DNA from: Chloroflexota bacterium
GTDB taxonomy: Bacteria; Chloroflexota; Dehalococcoidia; GIF9; AB-539-J10
DNA length: 12,594 nucleotides
Reading direction: 5' to 3'
Assembly: GCA_015222255.1 (NCBI GenBank)
Contig: JADFUX010000013.1
Location: 1-12,594 of the forward strand
Shown: piece by piece, positions 1-5,817 of the stretch
How the letters are laid out: each line of letters begins with the position of its first letter
How positions within the stretch are numbered: position 1 is the stretch's first letter
Made by a program: the position numbers and the translations under genes
Notes under the pieces: model-generated
What the model was told of the DNA's origin: nothing
Seen by the model: the letters and a program-made list of their open reading frames with translations, nothing else
Database searches by the model: none

Positions 1-1557
1 AAATACCGTCCGCGGTATAACATGCGTCTTAAGGATGACAAGACTTTCCCATACCTTAGGATAGATACTAGTGAAGGTTGGCCTGCCGTTTATGTCACTC
101 GTCGCTTTCGACGGGATGGCGCTAGATACTTTGGGCCTTTCGCTAGCGCTAGCTCAGTACGCAAGACTCTAAGACTGATAAAGAGGATCTTCCTCTTCCG
201 CTCCTGCACCAAAACTATTAATGGCAAAGCCAGCCGACCCTGCCTCAACTACCATATCCATCGCTGCCTCGGACCGTGTATCGGTGCCGTGAGTAAACAG
301 GAATACCAGGAGCTGATAAACCAAGTTATTCTGTTCTTGGAAGGGAAACAAGATTTGGTGCTTCGTGAGCTAAATAGCAAGATGAGGACTGCAGCCCAGC
401 AGCTCCAGTACGAAAAGGCAGCTTTGCTGCGTGACCAGATTCATGCTGTCGAAAGAGTCATAGAGGGGCAGAGAATTGCCGTCACGCTAAAGGGTGATCA
501 AGATGTCATTGCTCTGGCACAGAGTCAAGGTGAAGCCTACGTAGAGCTTTTCTTGATTCGTGGTAACAAAATTGTTGGGCGTGACCATTTTATCATGGAA
601 GGTGTCCGTGATGAGACACCAGGTCACATAATGTCGAGCTTCATAAAGCAGTATTACACCTCAGTGCCCAAAATCCCGCGTCTAATATTACTTCAATATC
701 CTGTGGATGAAACGCCCGTGTTGGCTGAATGGCTTAGAAGGGAAAAGCGAAGAGGCGTGAGACTTCAAGTGCCGCGCCGAGGAGCCAAGAAGCAGTTGAT
801 GAATATGGTAGCGGAGAATGCCGTTGAGGGTTTGCGGCTGGCCAAGGCTAAGCAGGTGAATCCAGAAGCCATAAGCTGGGGTTTGCAAGAGCTGAAGGAC
901 AAGCTTCGCCTGCCACGGATACCGCTACGGATAGAGGCCTATGATGTCTCCAACATTCAGGGCACGCTGGCTGTGGGCAGTATGGCTGTCCTGGAAAACG
1001 GCTTGCCCAATCCGGCTTGCTATCGGCGCTTCCGAATTAGGACTATAGCCGGGGCCAACGATTATGCCATGATTCAAGAGGTATTGAAGAGAAGGTTGAA
1101 AAGAAGCGCAACCTCTGAAGGGAATTGGGCGGTTATGCCTGACCTCATCCTTATTGATGGTGGTAAAGGGCAGCTTAATGCTGCCTTAGAGGCCATGAAG
1201 GAGATAGAAGCTGCTTCTATTCCGGTAGCCAGCTTAGCTAAACAGAATGAGGACGTTTTTCTACCTGGTGCATCGAAGCCAGTTGACATAACTAAGGATT
1301 CCCCAGCCCTTCACCTGCTTCAGAGGGCGAGGGATGAAGCGCATCGCTTCGCCATCAGTTATCACCGCGGGCTGCGTCGAAGGGAAGGCATCGCCTCTGC
1401 CTTGGACGACATTCCAGGGATTGGCGCAAGGCGAAAAAAGGCATTGCTGAAGAGATTCATCTCGATCGAAGCTATTAGGGAAGCCTCACCGGAGGAGCTT
1501 AGCCAAGCGGAAGGCGTGCCATTGGCTTTGGCAAAGAGGATCAAGGAATATCTTTGA
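1..1557 (+). CDS. uvrC: UvrABC excinuclease subunit C, 5' truncated by window edge
   Basis: UvrC makes the dual incisions of nucleotide excision repair after UvrB loads on damage. The reading frame is open from base 1 (KYRPRYN precedes the Met at 22), so that Met is internal and roughly the first 80-100 residues (most of the GIY-YIG nuclease domain) lie outside the window. Numbered from the Met at 22: Cys62, Cys74, Cys82 and Cys86 have the spacing of the [4Fe-4S] cysteines reported for E. coli UvrC. The UVR domain that contacts UvrB is at about 115-150. The RNase H-like nuclease has DVSN (Asp308), IDGGKGQ (Asp379) and RDEAHRFA (Asp438/His441). A helix-hairpin-helix pair (DDIPGIGARRKKAL onward) ends the protein at 511. 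The gene converges on the acyl-CoA dehydrogenase with only 15 bp between the stop codons. Identification is very secure. Confidence 0.97.
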   Translation, partial: KYRPRYNMRLKDDKTFPYLRIDTSEGWPAVYVTRRFRRDGARYFGPFASASSVRKTLRLIKRIFLFRSCTKTINGKASRPCLNYHIHRCLGPCIGAVSKQEYQELINQVILFLEGKQDLVLRELNSKMRTAAQQLQYEKAALLRDQIHAVERVIEGQRIAVTLKGDQDVIALAQSQGEAYVELFLIRGNKIVGRDHFIMEGVRDETPGHIMSSFIKQYYTSVPKIPRLILLQYPVDETPVLAEWLRREKRRGVRLQVPRRGAKKQLMNMVAENAVEGLRLAKAKQVNPEAISWGLQELKDKLRLPRIPLRIEAYDVSNIQGTLAVGSMAVLENGLPNPACYRRFRIRTIAGANDYAMIQEVLKRRLKRSATSEGNWAVMPDLILIDGGKGQLNAALEAMKEIEAASIPVASLAKQNEDVFLPGASKPVDITKDSPALHLLQRARDEAHRFAISYHRGLRRREGIASALDDIPGIGARRKKALLKRFISIEAIREASPEELSQAEGVPLALAKRIKEYL

Positions 1558-1572
1558 CAGTTATCGTTTGCT

Positions 1573-2721
1573 CTACAAGTTGTGGCTGATAACTATTCGC
1601 TGTACCTCCGAGGTTCCCTCGATAATCTGTAATAGCTTTGCTTCCCTGTAGTAACGGGATACGGGGTAATCGTTGATATAGCCATAGCCACCATGAATTT
1701 GCACTGCATCGCTGGCAACCTTTTCTACCATTTCGGAGGCAAAAAGCTTGGCATAAGCCGCCTCCAGGGTGTGAGGCAAGCCTTTGTCTTTCATCCAGGC
1801 AGCCTTTAAGTACATCAAGCGGGCTAGCTCGATATTCATAGCCATATCAGCCAGTTTGAAAGATATCCCTTGAAAGCCATAGATTGGCTGGCCAAATTGG
1901 ACCCTTTGCTTGGCATAGGCCAGAGAGGTATCGAAGCAGGCTTGAGCCAGCCCCACGGAGATAGCACCAACACAAATCCTCCCGGTTTGCAGTACTTCCA
2001 GGTGCTGAGCGAAACCACGCCCTCTTTGGCCCAACAGATTCTCTGCTGGAATGCAACAATCCTCAAAGACTACTTCATTGGTTGAAAGTGTTCTCCAGCC
2101 TATCTTGTCGTAGTCTGCCCCAACCTTGAACCCAGGCGTGCCCTTAGGGACTATGAACGTATTTATCATAGCCCTTCCCTTCCTGTCTTCAATCGCTGGG
2201 CATCTCGCTGTGATAACGACTATAGATGCATCATCATAGCCAATGGCGCTAACAAACAGCTTCGAGCCGTTGATAACCCATTTGTCGCCATCAAGCACAG
2301 CAGTGGTTTGAGTGGCTCCTGCATCAGAGCCAGCTTCGGCTTCAGTAAGTCCAAAGGCTCCGATTTCCTTGCCCTGGGCCATAGGGATCAACCATCTCTG
2401 CTTCTGTTCCTCAGTGCCGAATACATATAGTTCCTGGCATACGAGGCCGGTGGTTACGTCTAATAGGCCACCTAGGGAGCCATCTGCCCTGGAAAGTTCC
2501 TCTATGCACAGCATCTGGCCTACCCAATCACCACCACCTCCACCATATCTCTGGGGGAAGGGAATGCCCATCATTCCCAGCTCAGCCATCTTGCTGATGA
2601 CGTCAAAGGGAGGCTCCCCAGTTCTCTCCATCTCGTTGGCTCTGGGAGCTATTACTTCATCAGCAAATTGATGACACATCGTTCGAATCATTTCCTGTTC
2701 TTCTGTTAGCTGAAAATCCAT
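1573..2721 (-). CDS. Acyl-CoA dehydrogenase family protein
   Basis: This is an FAD-dependent enzyme that introduces an alpha,beta double bond into an acyl-CoA and passes electrons to ETF. Its exact chain-length or branched substrate cannot be read from the sequence. From the ATG at 2721 it is 382 residues, the usual length. It shows the N-terminal helical domain (LTEEQEMIR), the first family signature GAFGLTEAEAGSDAG at about 121-135, the FAD-contacting segment RVQFGQPIYGFQ, the second signature QIHGGYGYINDYPVSRYYRE at about 341-360, and IIEGTSEVQR. There Glu368 is at the catalytic base position of the short-chain/butyryl type. An in-frame GTG at 2733 would add four residues, but GGAGG lies five bases before the ATG, so the ATG is preferred. 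The 5' end overlaps the DUF72 gene by 62 bp, suggesting co-transcription. It sits outside any obvious fatty-acid cluster. Confidence 0.95.
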   Translation of the reverse strand: MDFQLTEEQEMIRTMCHQFADEVIAPRANEMERTGEPPFDVISKMAELGMMGIPFPQRYGGGGGDWVGQMLCIEELSRADGSLGGLLDVTTGLVCQELYVFGTEEQKQRWLIPMAQGKEIGAFGLTEAEAGSDAGATQTTAVLDGDKWVINGSKLFVSAIGYDDASIVVITARCPAIEDRKGRAMINTFIVPKGTPGFKVGADYDKIGWRTLSTNEVVFEDCCIPAENLLGQRGRGFAQHLEVLQTGRICVGAISVGLAQACFDTSLAYAKQRVQFGQPIYGFQGISFKLADMAMNIELARLMYLKAAWMKDKGLPHTLEAAYAKLFASEMVEKVASDAVQIHGGYGYINDYPVSRYYREAKLLQIIEGTSEVQRIVISHNL

Positions 2722-3454
2722 CTTTGCCTCCACATAGGTGATTTGTTAACGTCACAGCATTTTTGATGGCGAAAGCTTGGGCATCGTTGTTAAAGTAGAT
2801 GTAGATGGCTTTGAGATTCTTACCCAAGTGGGCGGTTTTCCCAGCCCATTGCGATAGCTCCTCGTCAGAGTAACAACTTACATATAGATTTGCGCTGCCA
2901 TGAAAACGGATGTAGGCAAAATCAGTGGTGGCGACGAGAGGACAAGTAAAGCCGGGCATATCGAAAATGCACAAGCCACAATTGTATTGCCGTAGGATAT
3001 TGAATACGGCATCGTCAATCCAGGACTGATGGCGAAATTCGAATACGTGCTGCTGCTCCGGGGGCAGAAGTGATAGGAAATTCTGCAATAGCTCGTCATT
3101 GCGCTTCATATTGGGTGGTAGTTGGTATAGAAGGGGGCCCAGCTTGTGTTGAAGCAAACGAGCCCGTGATAGAAAGCCCCCCATCGCTGACTCTACTTTT
3201 TTCAGCCTCTTCATGTGAGTGATGAACCGACTTACTTTAACAGCGAAAGCGAAGTTGTGAGGCGAGGATTCATGCCAGGTAACAAAGGCTTTCTCGGTGG
3301 GCAAGCGATAGAAGCTATTGTTGAGCTCCACGGTGTTGAATTGTTGAGCATAGAACTGCAGCCACTTTGATCTAGACAGCCCTTCAGGATAATAGAGACC
3401 GCGCCAGTGGTCGTAATGCCAACCACTACAGCCAATATAGTATTTCGGTGGCAC
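2660..3454 (-). CDS. DUF72 (YecE-like) family protein
   Basis: This is a 264-residue DUF72/YecE family protein with a TIM-barrel-like fold. Its biochemical role is not established; family members are sometimes linked to sugar-isomerase-like barrels. Family marks in order are the start YIGCSGWHYDHWRGLYYP (6-23), VELNNSFYRLP (about 43-53), FAVKVSRFITHMKRLKK, FEFRHQSW, the RFHGS strand and, near the end, YIYFNNDAQAFAIKNAVTL. Homologues normally stop soon after this last motif, so the final 20-odd residues (from GGKDGFS) are an atypical tail. They arise because the gene reads on into the start of the acyl-CoA dehydrogenase. The start is GTG, preceded by a weak GGATAAG. An in-frame TAG lies a few codons upstream, so no earlier start is possible. 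The family call is secure; the function is unknown. Confidence 0.92.
   Translation of the reverse strand: MPPKYYIGCSGWHYDHWRGLYYPEGLSRSKWLQFYAQQFNTVELNNSFYRLPTEKAFVTWHESSPHNFAFAVKVSRFITHMKRLKKVESAMGGFLSRARLLQHKLGPLLYQLPPNMKRNDELLQNFLSLLPPEQQHVFEFRHQSWIDDAVFNILRQYNCGLCIFDMPGFTCPLVATTDFAYIRFHGSANLYVSCYSDEELSQWAGKTAHLGKNLKAIYIYFNNDAQAFAIKNAVTLTNHLCGGKDGFSANRRTGNDSNDVSSIC
2727..2731 (-). promoter_or_regulatory. Shine-Dalgarno GGAGG deciding the acyl-CoA dehydrogenase start
   Basis: GGAGG on the minus strand lies five bases upstream of the ATG at 2721 and inside the alternative GTG-initiated extension (GTG at 2733). It also lies inside the coding sequence of the DUF72 gene. This favours initiation at the ATG within the upstream gene's 3' end. 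Confidence 0.7.
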
Positions 3455-3462
3455 CTTATCCG

Positions 3463-3612
3463 CTACTTTCCAGCCATTTCTAAGAGCTTAGTGGCAAGAG
3501 GGAAGTCTAACGTCGGCCCAAAGGCAGTAAGGGAACTCAGAGCTTCTTCACTGTAGCTAGGATGGCAAGTTCCTCCCACCCAGATTGATGTGCATACCCG
3601 CCTTTTCAGCAC
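3463..3612 (-). CDS. Possible small ORF or gene remnant upstream of the DUF72 gene
   Basis: This is a minus-strand frame of about 49 residues from a GTG at 3612 to a TAG whose last base is at 3463, eight bases before the DUF72 start. It reads VLKRRVCTSIWVGGTCHP, continues through YSEEALSSLTAFGPTLDFP and ends LATKLLEMAGK. The composition looks protein-like, and the spacing fits a translationally coupled upstream gene. There is no convincing ribosome-binding site and an in-frame TAG sits just upstream. Its 5' end reaches to within four bases of the 5S promoter -35. It could be the 3' remnant of a gene whose front was lost when the 5S locus was placed here, or it may be chance. I do not recognise a family. 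Confidence 0.3.
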   Translation of the reverse strand: MLKRRVCTSIWVGGTCHPSYSEEALSSLTAFGPTLDFPLATKLLEMAGK

Positions 3613-3615
3613 AAC

Positions 3616-3644
3616 TTGAAACTTTCTCTATTATACATTATACT
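3616..3644 (+). promoter_or_regulatory. Sigma70-type promoter of the 5S rRNA gene
   Basis: TTGAAA (3616-3621), a 17-bp spacer, then TATACT (3639-3644). Transcription would begin near 3651, just before the processing stem that flanks the 5S rRNA. Hexamers and spacing are near the housekeeping consensus. Confidence 0.7.
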
Positions 3645-3653
3645 ATCCAACCA

Positions 3654-3787
3654 GAAGAGCTTTCTGGTGACTTTAGCGGAGTGGAACCACCCGTTCCCAT
3701 CCCGAACACGGAAGTGAAACGCTCCAGCGCAGACGATACTTAAGGGGCAACTCTTCGGGAAAATATGTCGTTGCCCGGGAGCTCTTC
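3654..3787 (+). other. Extended closing stem around 5S rRNA (likely processing stem)
   Basis: GAAGAGC at 3654-3660 is the exact reverse complement of GCTCTTC at 3781-3787, and it stacks directly on 5S helix I to give an about 18-bp stem. Such stems flank rRNA precursors and are cut by RNase III/E-type enzymes. The 3' arm overlaps the last two bases of the convergent metallo-beta-lactamase gene. I see no U-rich tract after it, so it is not a standard intrinsic terminator. Confidence 0.55.
3661..3780 (+). rRNA. rrf: 5S ribosomal RNA
   Basis: The universally recognisable 5S core is present: CCACCCGTTCCCATCCCGAA, then CACGGAAGTGAAACGC, then CCAGCGC. Terminal helix I forms from the two ends: bases 3658-3671 pair with 3770-3783, with 13 of 14 positions paired counting G-U. 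The length of about 120 nt is normal. No 16S or 23S lies nearby in the window; the flanking genes are protein-coding. It is therefore not part of a visible rRNA operon and has its own promoter. The exact ends are estimated from the helix and could shift by a few bases. Confidence 0.93.
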
Positions 3788-4562
3788 ACTTGTCTAACTC
3801 CTCCAGATTAAATCTCATACCATCCCTGGCAGCAACAACCGAAACTCCAGTTTCCTCAGTTAGCCTCTTAGCCAATTCCCATGGCTTCGCTCGCCACATG
3901 GTCATGCCAAAATGAGTTAGTATAGCTGCCTTTGGTCTCATTTCCTCAATGATGCGTTTGGCTTCAGGCAAAGATAAGTGATCGATAGGAGCTCCTGGAG
4001 ATAGCCTAACCACATTGATAATCAGTAACTCGGCGGCATAATAGCTTGCTAGTTCGTCAAAATACCTCGTATCGGTGATCCATGAGAAGGCATGCCGAGG
4101 CGTTCGAAAGACAAAGCCATAGGTTTCCACAGGATGCTTATGCCTCACTGGTGTCTCAAACGAAATATCATTGAGCTGATAACATCCTCCCGCAGTTAGA
4201 GTCTCTATGCTTTTCAGACAAGGTCGCAAATAAGAAAAGATAACTGGGTCGTGATCCAAAGCGTCTGCAGGAGTGAAAACCAGGCCTCGCTTCTTCATGC
4301 CGCCATCGGTCATGGCCTCAATCATAATATTGATGTCGGCGCAATGATCCAAATGCCTGTGAGATAGAATAATGGCTTCCAGCTTGGACGGGTCGAGTTT
4401 CCTCCTGACAGCTTGAACCAAACAACCCGGGCCAGGGTCAAGTAGTATTTGAGTTCCACCGAGGCTAAGCCAAGCACCTCCCGATGCCAAAAACTGGTGA
4501 ATAACTACAAACCTGGCACCGGCGGTCCCGAGGAAAGTTATCACATCGGGCAACTCAGCCAC
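3786..4562 (-). CDS. Metallo-beta-lactamase-fold hydrolase (RNase Z-like subgroup)
   Basis: This is a 258-residue MBL-superfamily hydrolase, probably cytosolic, with no signal peptide. It shows the glycine-rich first strand TFLGTAGARF, LLDPGPG (Asp42 region), the metal motif SHRHLDHCADIN (His68, His70, Asp72, His73), His141/His143 in VRHKHPVETYGF, the bridging Asp164 in WITDTRYF, His195 in IDHLSLPEA and His217 in LTHFGM. The complete two-metal ligand set suggests an active enzyme. The layout is like RNase Z or small MBL phosphodiesterases, but the RNase Z exosite arm is not obvious, so the substrate is unassigned. The GTG start has no Shine-Dalgarno, but an extended -10 lies six bases upstream, which suggests a leaderless mRNA. 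The gene's 3' end abuts the convergent 5S rRNA gene. Confidence 0.88.
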   Translation of the reverse strand: MAELPDVITFLGTAGARFVVIHQFLASGGAWLSLGGTQILLDPGPGCLVQAVRRKLDPSKLEAIILSHRHLDHCADINIMIEAMTDGGMKKRGLVFTPADALDHDPVIFSYLRPCLKSIETLTAGGCYQLNDISFETPVRHKHPVETYGFVFRTPRHAFSWITDTRYFDELASYYAAELLIINVVRLSPGAPIDHLSLPEAKRIIEEMRPKAAILTHFGMTMWRAKPWELAKRLTEETGVSVVAARDGMRFNLEELDK

Positions 4563-4568
4563 GGTGGG

Positions 4569-4577
4569 ATTATAACA
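4569..4577 (-). promoter_or_regulatory. Extended -10 promoter for the MBL gene (leaderless start)
   Basis: Minus-strand TGTTATAAT is a perfect -10 hexamer with the TG extension. It is followed by six bases and then the GTG start codon at 4562, which places the expected transcription start on or next to the start codon. No good -35 is visible, as is tolerated with an extended -10. Confidence 0.5.
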
Positions 4578-4601
4578 CGACGGCCGAATTGCCTATCATT
4601 G

Positions 4602-4610
4602 TGCTAGAAT
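4602..4610 (+). promoter_or_regulatory. Extended -10 promoter for pncC
   Basis: TGCTAGAAT is an extended -10 whose transcription start would fall near 4617, about seven bases before the ATG at 4624. That leaves room only for a short AAGG ribosome-binding element. The -35 is poor. Confidence 0.4.
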
Positions 4611-4623
4611 AAGACCATAAGGC

Positions 4624-5121
4624 ATGGCAAAACCGGAAGTAGAGATTGCTGAATTAGTAAGGGGATACCAGGCCAGAAGAGGAAAGCTGCTGACTATAGG
4701 CACAACTGAGTCAGCCACCGGCGGCAGGATAGCTGATAGGTTGACCGATGTGCCCGGTAGTTCTGACTACTTCAAGGGTTCTCTGGTGGCTTACAGCAAC
4801 GAGGTTAAAGTCAGCCTCTTGGGAGTGAAGAGGGAGACCTTGGAGAATTACGGAGCCGTCAGCGCGCAAACAGCGATAGAAATGGCCGAAGGGGGCAGGA
4901 GGCTCTTAGGGGTAGATATATGTGTCTCAGATACTGGCATCGCCGGGCCTTCAGGCGCTGAACCTGGAAAGCCTGTAGGGCTCTTTTACATTGGCATGGC
5001 AGCGGAAGACATAAGTCTGGCTAATGTGTATCACTTCGAGGGCGACCGGCAGGGAAGCAAGGAAGAGGCTACGGAAGCTGCACTGAGAACGTTGAAACAC
5101 TATCTACTAGGGCTTAGCTAG
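4624..5121 (+). CDS. pncC: CinA C-terminal domain protein / nicotinamide-nucleotide amidase
   Basis: This is a 165-residue stand-alone CinA-C (PncC) protein. Characterised members deamidate nicotinamide mononucleotide to nicotinate mononucleotide, recycling pyridine nucleotides. Motifs are TTESATGGRIADRLTDVPG at 27-45 (Glu29-Ser30 with the conserved ATGG), YFKGSLVAYSNEVK at 49-62, ENYGAVSAQTA, DTGIAGPSGAEPGKPVGLFY at 103-122, and the terminal small helical segment with HFEGDRQG. The N-terminal MoCF_biosynth/CinA domain is absent, as is normal for PncC. It is transcribed divergently from the MBL gene with 61 bp between the start codons. It is separated from the hydrogenase operon by a 354-bp non-coding stretch, so it is probably monocistronic. 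Confidence 0.93.
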   Translation: MAKPEVEIAELVRGYQARRGKLLTIGTTESATGGRIADRLTDVPGSSDYFKGSLVAYSNEVKVSLLGVKRETLENYGAVSAQTAIEMAEGGRRLLGVDICVSDTGIAGPSGAEPGKPVGLFYIGMAAEDISLANVYHFEGDRQGSKEEATEAALRTLKHYLLGLS

Positions 5122-5174
5122 GTAGAAGGCTCATTTGTGGCGCAAAAGGAATTCCCCCAGTGGAGAAGGATACT

Positions 5175-5279
5175 AGGAGCGTGTCTGAGTAATTCAGACT
5201 TCGCCATTATTCAAAGTTAAATGATGAGCCGGTTTCACTTCTCCTAAAGCTGCAGCGCATATTACTCGGACAGACTCCT
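5175..5279. mobile_element. MITE-like element with imperfect 19-bp terminal inverted repeats
   Basis: The 19 bases at 5175-5193 and the reverse complement of 5261-5279 match at 16 of 19 positions (AGGAGNNTGTCNGAGTAAT), enclosing 67 bp with no coding capacity. The layout of about 105 bp with inverted ends resembles a miniature inverted-repeat transposable element or an IS remnant. A target duplication is unclear; CTAG on the left and CTGG on the right flank the ends if these are trimmed slightly. A second, local hairpin (GTCTGA at 5183-5188 with TCAGAC at 5194-5199) competes with the long stem. The element could instead be a structured leader or terminator remnant. Confidence 0.4.
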
Positions 5280-5296
5280 GGCAGCGAAATAACTAC

Positions 5297-5306
5297 CGTA
5301 ATTACG
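5297..5306. repeat. Palindrome CGTAATTACG, candidate operator
   Basis: This is a perfect 10-bp palindrome sharing the 8-bp core GTAATTAC with the palindrome at 5464-5473. It lies 119 bases upstream of the hydrogenase promoter -35. Two such sites in one regulatory region suggest a dimeric regulator, but short AT-rich palindromes can occur by chance. Confidence 0.3.
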
Positions 5307-5424
5307 AGTAAGTTCTCTCTCATATCTTCTCCCCTGTATACCCTGGCCCTCGAAGCTCGTGTAATGTCAGTTCTCCTTCACGGACAAAGGGGTCACGTAA
5401 CCGCCAGGAGTTCGCCGTCAACGA

Positions 5425-5453
5425 TTGAGAGTAGGGCCGAATTGAGCTACAAT
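5425..5453 (+). promoter_or_regulatory. Sigma70-type promoter of the hyp-hyh hydrogenase operon
   Basis: TTGAGA (5425-5430), a 17-bp spacer, then TACAAT (5448-5453). Transcription would start near 5460, giving a leader of about 16 bases before the hypA ATG at 5476. This is the only well-formed promoter found between pncC and hyhL, consistent with a single transcript for hypA through hyhL. Confidence 0.65.
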
Positions 5454-5463
5454 ATGCGTGTCT

Positions 5464-5473
5464 TGTAATTACA
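5464..5473. promoter_or_regulatory. Palindrome TGTAATTACA at the start of the hydrogenase transcript
   Basis: This is a perfect 10-bp palindrome placed between the predicted transcription start (about 5460) and the hypA ATG (5476). A repressor bound there would block initiation or early elongation. It shares GTAATTAC with 5297-5306. It also occupies the place where a Shine-Dalgarno would be expected; none is seen for hypA. Confidence 0.4.
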
Positions 5474-5475
5474 GA

Positions 5476-5817
5476 ATGCATGAACTGGGGATAACTGAAA
5501 ATATAATGGACATTGCCTTAGACAAGGCGAAAGAGGCGCAAGCCAGCAAAATCAGCAGGATTAACTTGGTGGTTGGCGAGTTGTCGGGCTTTGTATCTGA
5601 CTGCATCGAGTTCTATTTTGAATTCCTGAGCAAGGATACTATTGCTCAAGGGGCGAAGCTCTATTTTGAACCGGTGCCTCTACAACTTCGTTGCCGGAGT
5701 TGCTCAATGGTTTTTCATCCTCAAGATACGTTATGGTCCTGCCCTGAATGTCAAAGCCAGAGCGTGGAAATAGTAGGAGGACGCGAGTTATACATAGAAA
5801 GCCTGGAGGTAGAATGA
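5476..5817 (+). CDS. hypA: Hydrogenase nickel incorporation protein HypA
   Basis: HypA is the nickel metallochaperone that, with HypB, delivers Ni to the hydrogenase large subunit. The 113-residue length is typical. The start MHELGIT is diagnostic: His2 (with Glu3) is the Ni ligand, so the ATG at 5476 is chosen over the in-frame GTG at 5458, which would bury the N-terminal His and sit before the predicted mRNA 5' end. The zinc site is C73-X2-C76 and C89-X2-C92 (LRCRSC and WSCPEC). The middle holds the conserved VGELSGFVSDCIEFYFEFLS segment. The 3' end overlaps hypB by four bases (ATGA), implying translational coupling. It is the first gene of the hydrogenase operon. Confidence 0.95.
   Translation: MHELGITENIMDIALDKAKEAQASKISRINLVVGELSGFVSDCIEFYFEFLSKDTIAQGAKLYFEPVPLQLRCRSCSMVFHPQDTLWSCPECQSQSVEIVGGRELYIESLEVE

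Larger units (their letters stand above)
5122..5475 (+). other. Non-coding region between pncC and hypA
   Basis: I see no protein gene on either strand of this 354-bp stretch. It contains the MITE-like inverted-repeat element (5175-5279), two 10-bp palindromes with a shared core (5297-5306 and 5464-5473), a second short inverted pair (ACTCCTGGC at 5274-5282 with GCCAGGAGT at 5403-5411), and the promoter of the hydrogenase operon (5425-5453). No clear intrinsic terminator for pncC is visible. Confidence 0.7.

Noticed and set aside
22..24. Met at 22 as the true uvrC start
   Set aside because: The frame is open to base 1 and encodes KYRPRYN, a conserved UvrC segment that lies inside the protein, so the gene simply begins outside the window.
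1559..1594. AGTTATC (1559-1565) paired with GATAACT (1588-1594) as a bidirectional terminator between uvrC and the acyl-CoA dehydrogenase gene
   Set aside because: The loop is 22 bases, the stem is AT-rich, no U tract follows on either strand, and the right arm is inside coding sequence. Too weak to call.
2312..2671. A 119-residue plus-strand open frame opposite the acyl-CoA dehydrogenase gene
   Set aside because: Antisense shadow of a strongly conserved enzyme; Ser/Pro-rich low-information translation and no recognisable motif.
5458..5460. GTG at 5458 as the hypA start
   Set aside because: It would add MSCNYR before MHELG, masking the N-terminal His needed for Ni binding, and it coincides with the predicted transcription start.
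5748..5813. N-terminal extension of HypB from an ATG at 5748
   Set aside because: These 22 residues are the hypA 3' end read in another frame. The ATG at 5814 has GGAGG and matches the usual HypB start.
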